From: Acidimicrobiaceae bacterium
Lineage (GTDB): Bacteria > Actinomycetota > Acidimicrobiia > Acidimicrobiales > MedAcidi-G1
Direction of reading: 5' to 3'
DNA length: 14,384 bases
Assembly: GCA_002714485.1 (NCBI GenBank)
Contig: PAXM01000005.1
Span: forward strand, 2,254 to 16,637
Shown: piece by piece, positions 7,281-14,120 of the stretch
How positions within the stretch are numbered: position 1 is the stretch's first letter
How the letters are laid out: every line of letters starts with the position of its first letter
The notes under the pieces: model-generated
The model's input: only the letters and a program-made list of their open reading frames with translations
The model's database searches: none
What the model was told of the DNA's origin: nothing
Translations under genes and position numbers: made by a program

Positions 7281-8039
7281 ATGCAGCCAGACCAAAAAAC
7301 GTCAGTAACCGGATCACTGGCGTTCGAAGAAACCGGCATGGTCTTCCCTGACGGAACCGAAGCCCTGCAAAACATCTCCTTCACCGTGGATAAGGGCGAA
7401 TTCGTCACGGTTGTAGGCCCATCGGGCTGCGGCAAATCAACACTCTTGAAAATCGCTTCCGGGCTTCTGGAACCCTCCAGCGGCTCTGTGCGCGCTGACC
7501 GAGACCAACTGGGTTATGTGTTCCAGGACGCCACTCTCCTGGACTGGCGGACCGTCCAAGACAACGTGGAACTATTAGCTGAACTCCACGGCGTCGGAGC
7601 CCAGGAACGCAAACAGATCGCAGCCGAAGCCATCGACTTGGTTGGTTTGTCAGGCTTTGAGAGTCACTACCCGAAGGCTCTCTCTGGTGGAATGAAGATG
7701 CGTGCCTCATTAGCCAGATCACTGACCTTGAAACCTCCGGTTTTCTTATTCGACGAGCCATTCAGCGCAGTGGACGAGATCACTCGCGAGCACCTGAACG
7801 ATGAAACGCAGCGCCTATTCCAGACCGAAGAATTCGCCGGGTTATTCATCACCCACTCGATCAGCGAGGCGGTGTTCCTCTCGACACGGGTGTTGGTGAT
7901 GTCCGCGCGACCTGGCCGCATCGTGGCGGAGTTCGATATCAGTTTCGATTACCCCCGCCTCCCGGAACTCCGATTTGATCCGTCGTTCGCTGAACTCTGT
8001 GGTCAGGTCTCCTTGAAACTCCGGGGGTCGCACTCATGA
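7281..8039 (+). CDS. ABC transporter ATP-binding protein (NitT/TauT/ThiZ type)
   Basis: A 252-residue ABC ATPase that would power import through the permease encoded next to it. All motifs are intact: Walker A GPSGCGKST (46-54), Q-loop Q82 in VFQDATLLDWRT, signature LSGGM (134-138), Walker B VFLFDEP (154-160) and the switch histidine H192 in FITHS. The LLDWRTVQDN pattern and the single permease partner are typical of the nitrate/sulfonate/taurine/thiamine-precursor importer family. The frame is open back to 7125, but the ATG at 7281 has GGAG 5 nt upstream and gives the normal family N-terminus; the extra 52 residues upstream look like non-coding repeat DNA. Its stop overlaps the permease start (ATGA). 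Substrate not evident; family members carry small anions and pyrimidine-like compounds. Confidence 0.93.
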   Translation: MQPDQKTSVTGSLAFEETGMVFPDGTEALQNISFTVDKGEFVTVVGPSGCGKSTLLKIASGLLEPSSGSVRADRDQLGYVFQDATLLDWRTVQDNVELLAELHGVGAQERKQIAAEAIDLVGLSGFESHYPKALSGGMKMRASLARSLTLKPPVFLFDEPFSAVDEITREHLNDETQRLFQTEEFAGLFITHSISEAVFLSTRVLVMSARPGRIVAEFDISFDYPRLPELRFDPSFAELCGQVSLKLRGSHS

Positions 8040-8863
8040 GCAGCCGATCCGCAACCAAGGGACCGGGAACGGTCCGGAGCCTCTCCGAACGAGTACTTCC
8101 GCCCATCTTCCTCGGTTCCGGGTTCATAGGCATCTGGTATCTCATTTCCTACGGGATATTGGAACCTCGACGTCGCTTTCTGCTCCGTCCACCCCACGAA
8201 GTGTTACAGGTGGGTTTTCTGGATTGGGACAACTTCTCACCCATCCTCAGGGCCCTCTGGTCCAGCACCAAAGTGGCCATGATCGGACTGGGCATCGCCA
8301 TCTGCATCGGATTCGTCCTGGCAACCCTGATGAGCCAGGCAAAAATTGTGGAGCGGGCCATCTTTCCGTTCGCGGTCACACTTCAAGCCATCCCGATTTT
8401 GGCCATTGTCCCCCTTATCTCCTTCTGGTTCGGAACCGGTCAGACGTCGCGGGTCGTGGTCTGCGTGATCATTTCGCTTTTCCCGATCATCATGAACACC
8501 CTGTTCGGGCTGCAGTCGGCTGACCGTGGCCTGCATGACTTGTTCACACTTCACCATGCTGGCCGGATGACGCGAATGCGTAAGCTCATGTTCCCGTCTG
8601 CTCTGCCGGCGGTCTTCGCTGGACTGCGCATCTCGGCTGGGTTATCGGTCATCGGTGCCATCGTCGGAGACTTCTTCTTCGGAAAGGGCGACGCTGGTAT
8701 CGGACAACTGCTGCGCAAACACGCCAGCCAGCTCGCTGGCGAGGAGTTGCTTGCTGCCGTACTCATGTCTTCTGCCCTAGGGGTGACGGTTTTTCTGTTC
8801 TTTGGCTGGATCCAGGAACGGGCGATTGGCCGCTGGTACGAAACGACTACTGGCGTCGATTGA
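8036..8863 (+). CDS. ABC transporter permease (SsuC/TauC/ThiX type)
   Basis: A 275-residue inner-membrane permease with about six hydrophobic segments, near residues 20-42, 79-100, 109-131, 139-158, 198-216 and 238-258. The cytoplasmic coupling loop is LHHAGRMTRMRKLMFPSALPAVFAGLR (about 172-198). It keeps the glycine, the LP and the GLR of the family's EAA loop, but the EAA residues themselves are replaced. It starts inside the ATPase stop codon, with a G-rich stretch 8 nt upstream. The pair would form a homodimeric permease plus ATPase dimer. No substrate-binding lipoprotein gene is next to it, which is unusual for an importer of this family. Confidence 0.92.
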   Translation: MSSRSATKGPGTVRSLSERVLPPIFLGSGFIGIWYLISYGILEPRRRFLLRPPHEVLQVGFLDWDNFSPILRALWSSTKVAMIGLGIAICIGFVLATLMSQAKIVERAIFPFAVTLQAIPILAIVPLISFWFGTGQTSRVVVCVIISLFPIIMNTLFGLQSADRGLHDLFTLHHAGRMTRMRKLMFPSALPAVFAGLRISAGLSVIGAIVGDFFFGKGDAGIGQLLRKHASQLAGEELLAAVLMSSALGVTVFLFFGWIQERAIGRWYETTTGVD

Positions 8864-8877
8864 CCCCTAGTTGATCA

Positions 8878-8893
8878 GCCGTCAGCCGACGGC
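8878..8893. terminator. Short hairpin between convergent genes, possible terminator
   Basis: GCCGTC (8878-8883) and GACGGC (8888-8893) form a 6-bp stem with a 4-nt loop. It lies in the 18-bp gap between the permease and the convergent RidA-family gene and overlaps the latter's last codons. There is no T-run on either side, so intrinsic termination is doubtful. Confidence 0.22.
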
Positions 8894-9268
8894 GATGACC
8901 GCCACTTCGACTTTCCACTCCGGCTGGGCAAGTTCTGGTACTACCACCAGTGTCGAGGCAGCCAAGTGCCCCTCGAGCGCCCGGTCCCGCTCTGCCATGA
9001 CCACTCCAAGGTCCTGACCTGGAACCACGTAGGTGGTTACCGAAGCAACGTTGGCTAGCTCCATGGATGCCTCGGACAGGATCGCGAGGACGTTGGACCA
9101 CACTGTTGATGCCTGCTCGGCGAGGTCTTCTGGCACGGTTCCATCTGGAAGAACCGGTACCACGCCTGCTGTGTGGAGGATCTGCCCTGAGGCCTCGGAC
9201 AGCACCGCATGGGCATAGGTCGCTACCGGAGGAGCTATGCCATCGGGCCGGATTGGTGTACTGGTCAT
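8882..9268 (-). CDS. RidA/YjgF/YER057c-family protein lacking the catalytic arginine
   Basis: A 128-residue protein of the normal RidA length and pattern. RidA proteins are trimeric and hydrolyse reactive enamines/imines; RutC and TdcF are relatives. Matching parts are the ITSGQ-like segment LHTAGVVPV (31-39), the helix EQASTVWSNVLAILSEA (51-67), VASVTTYV (74-81) and the C-terminal PEWKVEVAVIAV (116-127). The arginine that binds the substrate carboxylate (E. coli RidA R105, in PARS) is A104 here (LAAST). The glutamate equivalent to E120 seems kept as E121. Imine deaminase activity is therefore doubtful. I chose ATG 9268 over the longer TTG frame because TACTGT lies 6 nt upstream and the N-terminus is then normal. 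It is a single gene, divergent from the LLM-amidohydrolase-ligase operon. Confidence 0.87.
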   Translation of the reverse strand: MTSTPIRPDGIAPPVATYAHAVLSEASGQILHTAGVVPVLPDGTVPEDLAEQASTVWSNVLAILSEASMELANVASVTTYVVPGQDLGVVMAERDRALEGHLAASTLVVVPELAQPEWKVEVAVIAVG

Positions 9269-9274
9269 GGCTGG

Positions 9275-9280
9275 ACAGTA
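9275..9280 (-). promoter_or_regulatory. Putative -10 element for a leaderless RidA-family transcript
   Basis: On the minus strand TACTGT (TANNNT) lies exactly 6 nt before the ATG at 9266-9268. No ribosome-binding site is at a normal distance; GAGG lies 15 nt from the ATG. The geometry matches 780-785 and 7132-7137. Confidence 0.42.
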
Positions 9281-9281
9281 G

Positions 9282-9311
9282 GCCCTCAACGGTGCCGAGC
9301 GCTGTGAGGGC
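9282..9311. promoter_or_regulatory. 7-bp inverted repeat in divergent promoter region, candidate operator
   Basis: GCCCTCA (9282-9288) and TGAGGGC (9305-9311) form a perfect inverted repeat with a 16-nt spacer. It lies between the divergent RidA-family and LLM genes, and covers the expected -35 zone of both. The centre also holds a small palindrome, AGCGCT (9298-9303). Operator role inferred from placement only. Confidence 0.35.
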
Positions 9312-9317
9312 GCGGAC

Positions 9318-9323
9318 TAACGT
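9318..9323 (+). promoter_or_regulatory. Weak -10 candidate for the LLM-amidohydrolase-ligase operon
   Basis: TAACGT fits TANNNT and lies 8 nt before the ATG at 9332, two bases further than at the other starts. The ATG has no close ribosome-binding site (GAGGG is about 21 nt away), so a leaderless or near-leaderless mRNA is possible. Confidence 0.28.
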
Positions 9324-9331
9324 CACCGGCC

Positions 9332-10357
9332 ATGCAGCAGCGAATTGCCCTCTACTTTCAGGACAAACACCCGGTCGCCTACGAATTGGAGATGGCCCGG
9401 TACGCAGAGGAAAGGGGCATAACGGAGATCTGGCAGGCCGACACCAGGTTGGCTCGAGACTGCGTGGTAATGATGGGAGCGCTGCTCGCCGAGACCCGAA
9501 CTACCCGCGTCGGATCCGGAGTGCTCCCAATATGGACACGAAATCCTGCGGTGATTGCCGCCTCGTGGAGCACCATGTGGGAACTGGCCGGACCAACTCC
9601 TGATGGCCGTAGTCGCGCCATGCTGGGTCTGGGAGCCTGGTGGGAGCCCATCGCTTCTCGAGTAGGAGAAGACCGGCGCCGTCCCCTGAAGGCCCTTCGG
9701 GAAAACATTGAAGCCATCCGGTCTCTGTTCACGATGGAGGAAGTCAGCTACGAGGGAGAGTTTGTGAACCTCGACCGCGTGCGACTAGACGTGGCCTATG
9801 GGGATCGGGGCCCTCGGGACATCCCGATCTACCTTGGCGCTACTGGTCCAAAAGCCCTGGAGCTGGCCGGAGAGCTATGCGATGGGGTCGTCCTCAACTA
9901 TGTGGTTACACCGGACTACATCCGCCAGGCGGTCGGTCGCGTAGCCGAGGGGGCTAGCCGATCTGGCCGCAATATCGACGAGATTGACCGACCCGAACTT
10001 CTGGTCTGCTCCCTGTCCGACGAAGATCCGGATGAGGCAGTGCGAACTGGGAAATCGCTCGTCGCCTACTACCTGGGCACCGAACCGCACATTATGGAAG
10101 CCAGCGGTGCCGACCCTGATCTGGTCGCCCGCGTCCAAGAGGTGGTTGGCTGGCCAGCCACCGAGGCTGACTACCGTCGGGCGGCTGATTTGATTCCGGA
10201 CGACTTGGCTCGGTCTCTGATGGCTGTTGGAACAACCACCGAGTGCATGGATACGGTCGCCGAGTTCGTGGATGCCGGAGTGACATGTCCGATCCTGTAT
10301 CCGCTAATGGACGACATGGTTCCGGTGATTGACGCTTTCGCCACCTGGGCACCCTGA
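9332..10357 (+). CDS. LLM-class (Mer-like, probably F420-dependent) oxidoreductase
   Basis: A 341-residue luciferase-like superfamily protein of the F420/Mer branch. The segment VGSGVLPIWTRNP (about 60-72) matches the F420-site pattern, LGLGAWWEP (98-106) is the glycine-rich loop, and DIPIYLGATGPKALELAGELCDGVVLN (about 163-189) is the typical phosphate-site strand and helix. It resembles the protein at 3376-4371 in fold but is clearly diverged, so it is a distant paralog, not a recent duplicate. It heads a four-gene operon whose members all overlap by 1-4 nt: its TGA shares one base with the ATG of the amidohydrolase. Likely role: oxidation or oxidative opening of the substrate before or after deamination; inference from context. 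Confidence 0.88.
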   Translation: MQQRIALYFQDKHPVAYELEMARYAEERGITEIWQADTRLARDCVVMMGALLAETRTTRVGSGVLPIWTRNPAVIAASWSTMWELAGPTPDGRSRAMLGLGAWWEPIASRVGEDRRRPLKALRENIEAIRSLFTMEEVSYEGEFVNLDRVRLDVAYGDRGPRDIPIYLGATGPKALELAGELCDGVVLNYVVTPDYIRQAVGRVAEGASRSGRNIDEIDRPELLVCSLSDEDPDEAVRTGKSLVAYYLGTEPHIMEASGADPDLVARVQEVVGWPATEADYRRAADLIPDDLARSLMAVGTTTECMDTVAEFVDAGVTCPILYPLMDDMVPVIDAFATWAP

Positions 10358-11766
10358 TGTCAGGCCCTGGGGAATCGGACCAACCTGGTTCCACGCTCCT
10401 AACCGGTGGCGCGGTAGTCACCGTCAACGACCAGGGCACTGTCCACGACCCTGGATGGGTGCTAGTCAATGGACCAGTTATTGCCGACGTTGGTGCTGGC
10501 GAACCGCCGCACTCGGCTCGTCGGAATGCCGAAACGGTGATCGACACGTCGGGCTCCGTTGTGATGCCGGGCATGGTGAACGGACATACCCACCTCTTCC
10601 AGACCCTGTTCAGGGGCCTAGCCGACGACAAGTCTCTCCTGGATTGGCTTAGGGACTGCATCTGGCCAGTCGCCGGAGAGATCGACGCCGAAGCAGCGCG
10701 CGCTGCGGCCACCCTCGGTCTGATCGAGAACCTCCGGTCCGGTTCTTCGACCGTGATCGACCACCAGTACGTGCACGCAGACCCCGATATCGATGACGCC
10801 ATCTGCCAGGTGGCGGCTGATCTGGGTATTCGGTTTGAGCTGGCCCGGGGTTGGGCCGACCGCAACTATCACCCGCCACTTACAGAATCGGTCGAGACGG
10901 TATTGGAAAGAGTCGAACCACTCCGGCAGACCTGGCACGGTTCTTGCGACGGCCGCATCACCATCGGCCTGGCTCCTCTCATCCCCTGGGGGTGTTCGGA
11001 CGAGGCCATGGTGGCCACCACAGCTGCAGCCCGGTCGTGGGGCGGCCACATCCACACTCACTGCGCAGAGACGGAAATCGAAGTGGTGATGAACCTCGAG
11101 GAGCGAGGGTTGCGCCACGTCCCATGGTTGGACTCTCTCGGTGTGTTGGGACCCGATGTTCAGTTGGCGCACTCGGTATGGCTGGACGAAACAGAAATCC
11201 AACTCATAGCCGAACGCGGCGCATCGGTAGTCCACTGCCCAGTTTCCAACATGTACTTGGAATCAGGCATCGCCCCAATCCGGGCTCTCCTAGACCACGG
11301 GGTAAACGTGGCCCTGGCCACTGACGGGGCGGGCAGTAACAACCGCCAGGACATGTTCGAGACGTGCAAGACCACTGCACTGCTCCAAAAGGTGGGGCAA
11401 CTAGATGCCATGGCCCTCCAACCGGAGGAGGTTCTGGCGATGGCTTGTCGAGGCGGAGCCAGGCTCCTGAACCGATCCGACGATCTCGGTGCCGTTCAGC
11501 CCTCCTGGAGGGCTGACCTGGTTGTCGTCGACCTCGCCAGTCCTTTCGTGGCCCCGGTGCATCGACTGCCGTCGGCCCTTGTTTACTGCGCCACGCCCCG
11601 CGATGTCGTCCATGTCCTGGTGGACGGTCGTTTCATCATCCGAGATCGGAAGTTGACCACCGCCAACGAGAGAGCCGCTCTGGCGGATGCAGCCGCTGCT
11701 GCCAAGAAAGTCTTCGGCCGTGCGGGCATACCGACCCGGGCTTTGACTACCTACCCTGTGGGATGA
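10357..11766 (+). CDS. TRZ/ATZ-family (MTA/SAH deaminase-like) amidohydrolase
   Basis: A 469-residue metal-dependent amidohydrolase of the group holding atrazine chlorohydrolase, AtzB, 8-oxoguanine deaminase and 5-methylthioadenosine/SAH deaminase. The ligand set is complete: H77 and H79 in NGHTHLFQ, H235 and E238 in IHTHCAE, H272 in AHSVW and D323 in ATDGAGSNN. The stretch HCPVSNMYLESGIAPIRALL (293-312) is the usual family block before the last ligand. It would hydrolytically remove an amino group or substituent from a purine, pyrimidine or triazine-like ring. It is translationally coupled to the LLM gene before it (TGATG) and to the ATP-grasp gene after it (ATGA). It is only distantly related to the CodA-like enzyme at 792-2039, giving two independent deaminase types in the window. 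Substrate unassigned. Confidence 0.88.
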   Translation: MSGPGESDQPGSTLLTGGAVVTVNDQGTVHDPGWVLVNGPVIADVGAGEPPHSARRNAETVIDTSGSVVMPGMVNGHTHLFQTLFRGLADDKSLLDWLRDCIWPVAGEIDAEAARAAATLGLIENLRSGSSTVIDHQYVHADPDIDDAICQVAADLGIRFELARGWADRNYHPPLTESVETVLERVEPLRQTWHGSCDGRITIGLAPLIPWGCSDEAMVATTAAARSWGGHIHTHCAETEIEVVMNLEERGLRHVPWLDSLGVLGPDVQLAHSVWLDETEIQLIAERGASVVHCPVSNMYLESGIAPIRALLDHGVNVALATDGAGSNNRQDMFETCKTTALLQKVGQLDAMALQPEEVLAMACRGGARLLNRSDDLGAVQPSWRADLVVVDLASPFVAPVHRLPSALVYCATPRDVVHVLVDGRFIIRDRKLTTANERAALADAAAAAKKVFGRAGIPTRALTTYPVG

Positions 11767-12458
11767 CCGAGAACGGGATCGGACTTCCTACGGGGCTGGG
11801 AACGGGCACGCTCTCCGAGGCGCGCTCGCGCCAAATAGTCGCCAGCGTCGGTATCCCGGTATCGGATTGGGCCACAGTCGGCGATCCGGATGCTGCGGTT
11901 GACGCTGCTCGTTCCGTTGGCCTACCGGCGGTCGTCAAGTTGTGCGGCGATGCCATCGCCCACAAGACCGAGCGAGGCCTGGTCCGCCTGTCGCTGACCT
12001 CTGAGAACGAGGTCCGGGAGGCATCGATTGGCTTACTGGCCGCCGCCCGACCCGAGGACGGACCGGTCGAGTTGCTGGTCTCCGCCATGGTTCAAGGCTC
12101 CCGAGAATTGATCGCCGGAATGGTCCGCAACCCGCAATTCGGCCCATGCGTGATGCTTGGGGTGGGCGGCATACTCGCCGAGGCGGTGGCCGACGTGGCC
12201 TTCCGGTTGGCACCATTGGACCGCTTAGACGCCCATGACCTAATAAACGACCTAGGCACTCAAGCCCTACTCGGAGGGTTGCGCGGTGAACCGGCCGTGG
12301 ATCGCGACGCCCTGGCCGACATCCTTTGCGGCTTGGGTGACCTTGCGGCCGACCCCGACGTGGCCTCAGTTGATCTGAACCCGCTCATCATCGTCGACGG
12401 CCGGGCCATTGCCGTAGACGCCTTGGTTGAGACCACCGGAAACCGGAACCCGATCTGA
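11763..12458 (+). CDS. NDP-forming acyl-CoA synthetase, beta subunit (ATP-grasp domain)
   Basis: A 231-residue stand-alone ATP-grasp domain of the acetate-CoA ligase (ADP-forming) beta type. Visible parts are PAVVKL with K59, AHKTERG (66-72; the family loop HK[ST]D-GG carrying the histidine and lysine), ELIAGMVRNPQFGPCVMLGVGGILAE (115-140) and the metal-site DLNPLII (204-210). The subunit binds nucleotide and passes phosphate to or from the alpha-subunit histidine. Length equals archaeal beta subunits (about 230). It overlaps the amidohydrolase before it by 4 nt (ATGA) and the alpha gene by 1 nt (TGATG). The loop reads HKTERG rather than HKSDVGG, a modest departure. Confidence 0.9.
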   Translation: MTENGIGLPTGLGTGTLSEARSRQIVASVGIPVSDWATVGDPDAAVDAARSVGLPAVVKLCGDAIAHKTERGLVRLSLTSENEVREASIGLLAAARPEDGPVELLVSAMVQGSRELIAGMVRNPQFGPCVMLGVGGILAEAVADVAFRLAPLDRLDAHDLINDLGTQALLGGLRGEPAVDRDALADILCGLGDLAADPDVASVDLNPLIIVDGRAIAVDALVETTGNRNPI

Positions 12459-13918
12459 TGGTCCGAGACCTGACGCCGCTGTTCGAGCCCCGAGGCGTAG
12501 TGGTGACCGGCGTGTCCAGCCACCCCGGCAAATTCGGATTTGTCACCCTCCACAACCTGTTGTCGTGCGGCTACGAGGGCAAGGTATTCGCCGTCGCACG
12601 AGAACCCGGAACCATCCTGGACCACCCGGTTCTGACGTCTGTAGACGAGATTCCCAAGGGCGCTGCCGACCTGCTGGTGGTATGCACCCAGGTATCGGCC
12701 AACGAGCAGATCATCCGCCAGGCAGCTGAACGCGGCGTGCGGGCCGTGTTCGTGACCGCTGGTGGCTACTCAGAGGCCAGCGACGAGGGAGCAGCCGCCG
12801 AGGCCAGCCTGGTAGCGCTAACCAACGAACTGGGCCTAGTGCTGGCCGGGCCGAACGGACAGGGAATCACCTCGCCGCCGGTCGGCCTGTGCGCCCAGAT
12901 CGTGGCTCCCTTTCCACCCCGTGGTCGAATCGGTGTGGCGTCGCAGTCCGGCAACTTCGTCTCGGCCTTCCAGAACTACGCCGGACAGACCGGCATCGGC
13001 ATCAGTCGATCTGTGTCGGCCGGGAACTCAGCCGCCACCGGAATCGCCGACTACCTGGAGTGGTTCGCCGAGGATCCCGAGACCGACGTGGGACTCTGCT
13101 ATGTGGAGGGCCTTTCCGACGGTCGGGAATTCTTCAACCGGGTCCGGGATGTGACCCCTCACATGCCCGTAGTCGTGGTCAAGGGTGGCGCGACCAGCGG
13201 CGGGCAGCGTGCTGCGGCATCCCACACCGGTTCGCTGGCGTCTGACGACCGGGTGTTCGACGGCATGGCCCGGCAGGCCGGCCTGGTCCGGGCTGCCACC
13301 ATCGAGGCGGCGTTCGAGGCGGCGGCTACGTTTGCTACCCAGCCCCTGCCTGACGGTGGTGGCGTGGTAGTGCTGAGCACGGCCGGAGGATGGGGAGTAG
13401 TGACCGCCGACGCGGTGAGCACCCATAGGTACTTGGACCTCACCCCGCTGCCTGACGACCTGCTGGTTGCTATCGATGGGATGCTTCCGCCGCGTTGGAG
13501 TCGCAACAACCCGGTCGACTTGGCCGGTGGCGAGACCCGGGACACCATTCCCGAACTCCTCGCCCTGGTGGCTGGGCACCCAGAGGTCGACTCGATCGTG
13601 CAACTCGGGCTGGGCATCCAAGGCAACACTGCGGCACTCACCCGCAGCGGGTCGTTCTACCCCGACCATGGTTTGGAACGCATTGTCGACTTTCATGAAC
13701 GCCAGGAGTGCCGCTACGCGGAGGCGGCCGCCACGGCCTCGAGCACCTACGGCAAGCCGGTGTTGGTGGCCTCCGAACTGGCCGTGACCCAGCCTGCCAA
13801 CCCGATGGTGGCTGCCGTGCGGAACACCAACCAACTCTGCTACCCGTCGGCCGACAGGGCCGTGGCGGCCCTCGGCCACCTGGTTCAGTACGCCACTTGG
13901 CTCCGGGCTCGTGCCTGA
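12458..13918 (+). CDS. NDP-forming acyl-CoA synthetase, alpha subunit (CoA-binding/ligase)
   Basis: A 486-residue alpha subunit of an ADP-forming acyl-CoA synthetase, catalysing acyl-CoA + ADP + Pi to acid + CoA + ATP, or the reverse to activate an acid. An N-terminal CoA-binding Rossmann domain (about 1-140) starts with FEPRGVVVTGVS and ends with AGPNGQG, where relatives usually have GPNC-G. The next domain has IGVASQSGNFVSA (158-170) and the phospho-histidine motif AASHTGSLA with H256, matching the active His near 257 of archaeal enzymes. The C-terminal ligase domain contains NNPVDLAGGETRDT. Together with the beta gene upstream it forms a complete split enzyme. It ends the operon, and about 380 bp of non-coding DNA follows. 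Its position suggests it acts on the acid produced by the preceding enzymes. Confidence 0.91.
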   Translation: MVRDLTPLFEPRGVVVTGVSSHPGKFGFVTLHNLLSCGYEGKVFAVAREPGTILDHPVLTSVDEIPKGAADLLVVCTQVSANEQIIRQAAERGVRAVFVTAGGYSEASDEGAAAEASLVALTNELGLVLAGPNGQGITSPPVGLCAQIVAPFPPRGRIGVASQSGNFVSAFQNYAGQTGIGISRSVSAGNSAATGIADYLEWFAEDPETDVGLCYVEGLSDGREFFNRVRDVTPHMPVVVVKGGATSGGQRAAASHTGSLASDDRVFDGMARQAGLVRAATIEAAFEAAATFATQPLPDGGGVVVLSTAGGWGVVTADAVSTHRYLDLTPLPDDLLVAIDGMLPPRWSRNNPVDLAGGETRDTIPELLALVAGHPEVDSIVQLGLGIQGNTAALTRSGSFYPDHGLERIVDFHERQECRYAEAAATASSTYGKPVLVASELAVTQPANPMVAAVRNTNQLCYPSADRAVAALGHLVQYATWLRARA

Positions 13919-14003
13919 TCCGACTGTTCCCCACTCTGGCGGAATGGGCGCCTGAGACCATGGCAACCGACAATCGGCCGCGCCTTGCCCCGATGCCTAC
14001 TGG

Positions 14004-14020
14004 ATGGTGACCATCACCAT
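14004..14020. terminator. Hairpin downstream of the acyl-CoA synthetase operon
   Basis: ATGGTGA (14004-14010), CCA loop, TCACCAT (14014-14020): a perfect 7-bp stem about 85 nt after the alpha-subunit stop. An overlapping alternative pairs GATGGT (14003-14008) with ACCATC (14010-14015). There is no T-run, so termination is possible but unproven. Confidence 0.28.
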
Positions 14021-14104
14021 GACCCTCTCGTCGATGGACCAGGGAGCGCGTGATCTATTGAGGCACAGCCAGCAACGGTCTTCCTCGCTGTAAAGGCTGT
14101 CGTT

Positions 14105-14120
14105 GGGCCTGGTTTGGCCC
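14105..14120. terminator. GC hairpin in the non-coding interval
   Basis: GGGCC (14105-14109) and GGCCC (14116-14120) form a 5-bp GC stem with a 6-nt loop, followed by CTT but no true T-run. It may help end transcription of either convergent unit. Confidence 0.22.

Noticed and set aside
8882..10357. A genuine Rut uracil-degradation operon (RidA next to an LLM gene).
   Set aside because: RutB, RutD, RutE, RutF and the uracil permease are missing, the LLM gene is Mer/F420-like rather than RutA-like, and the two genes are divergent.
792..11766. Menaquinone futalosine pathway (UbiX/UbiD plus an aminofutalosine-deaminase-like amidohydrolase).
   Set aside because: No mqnA, mqnB, mqnC, mqnD or prenyltransferase gene is present, and the UbiD partner gene is CodA-like rather than of the aminofutalosine deaminase type.
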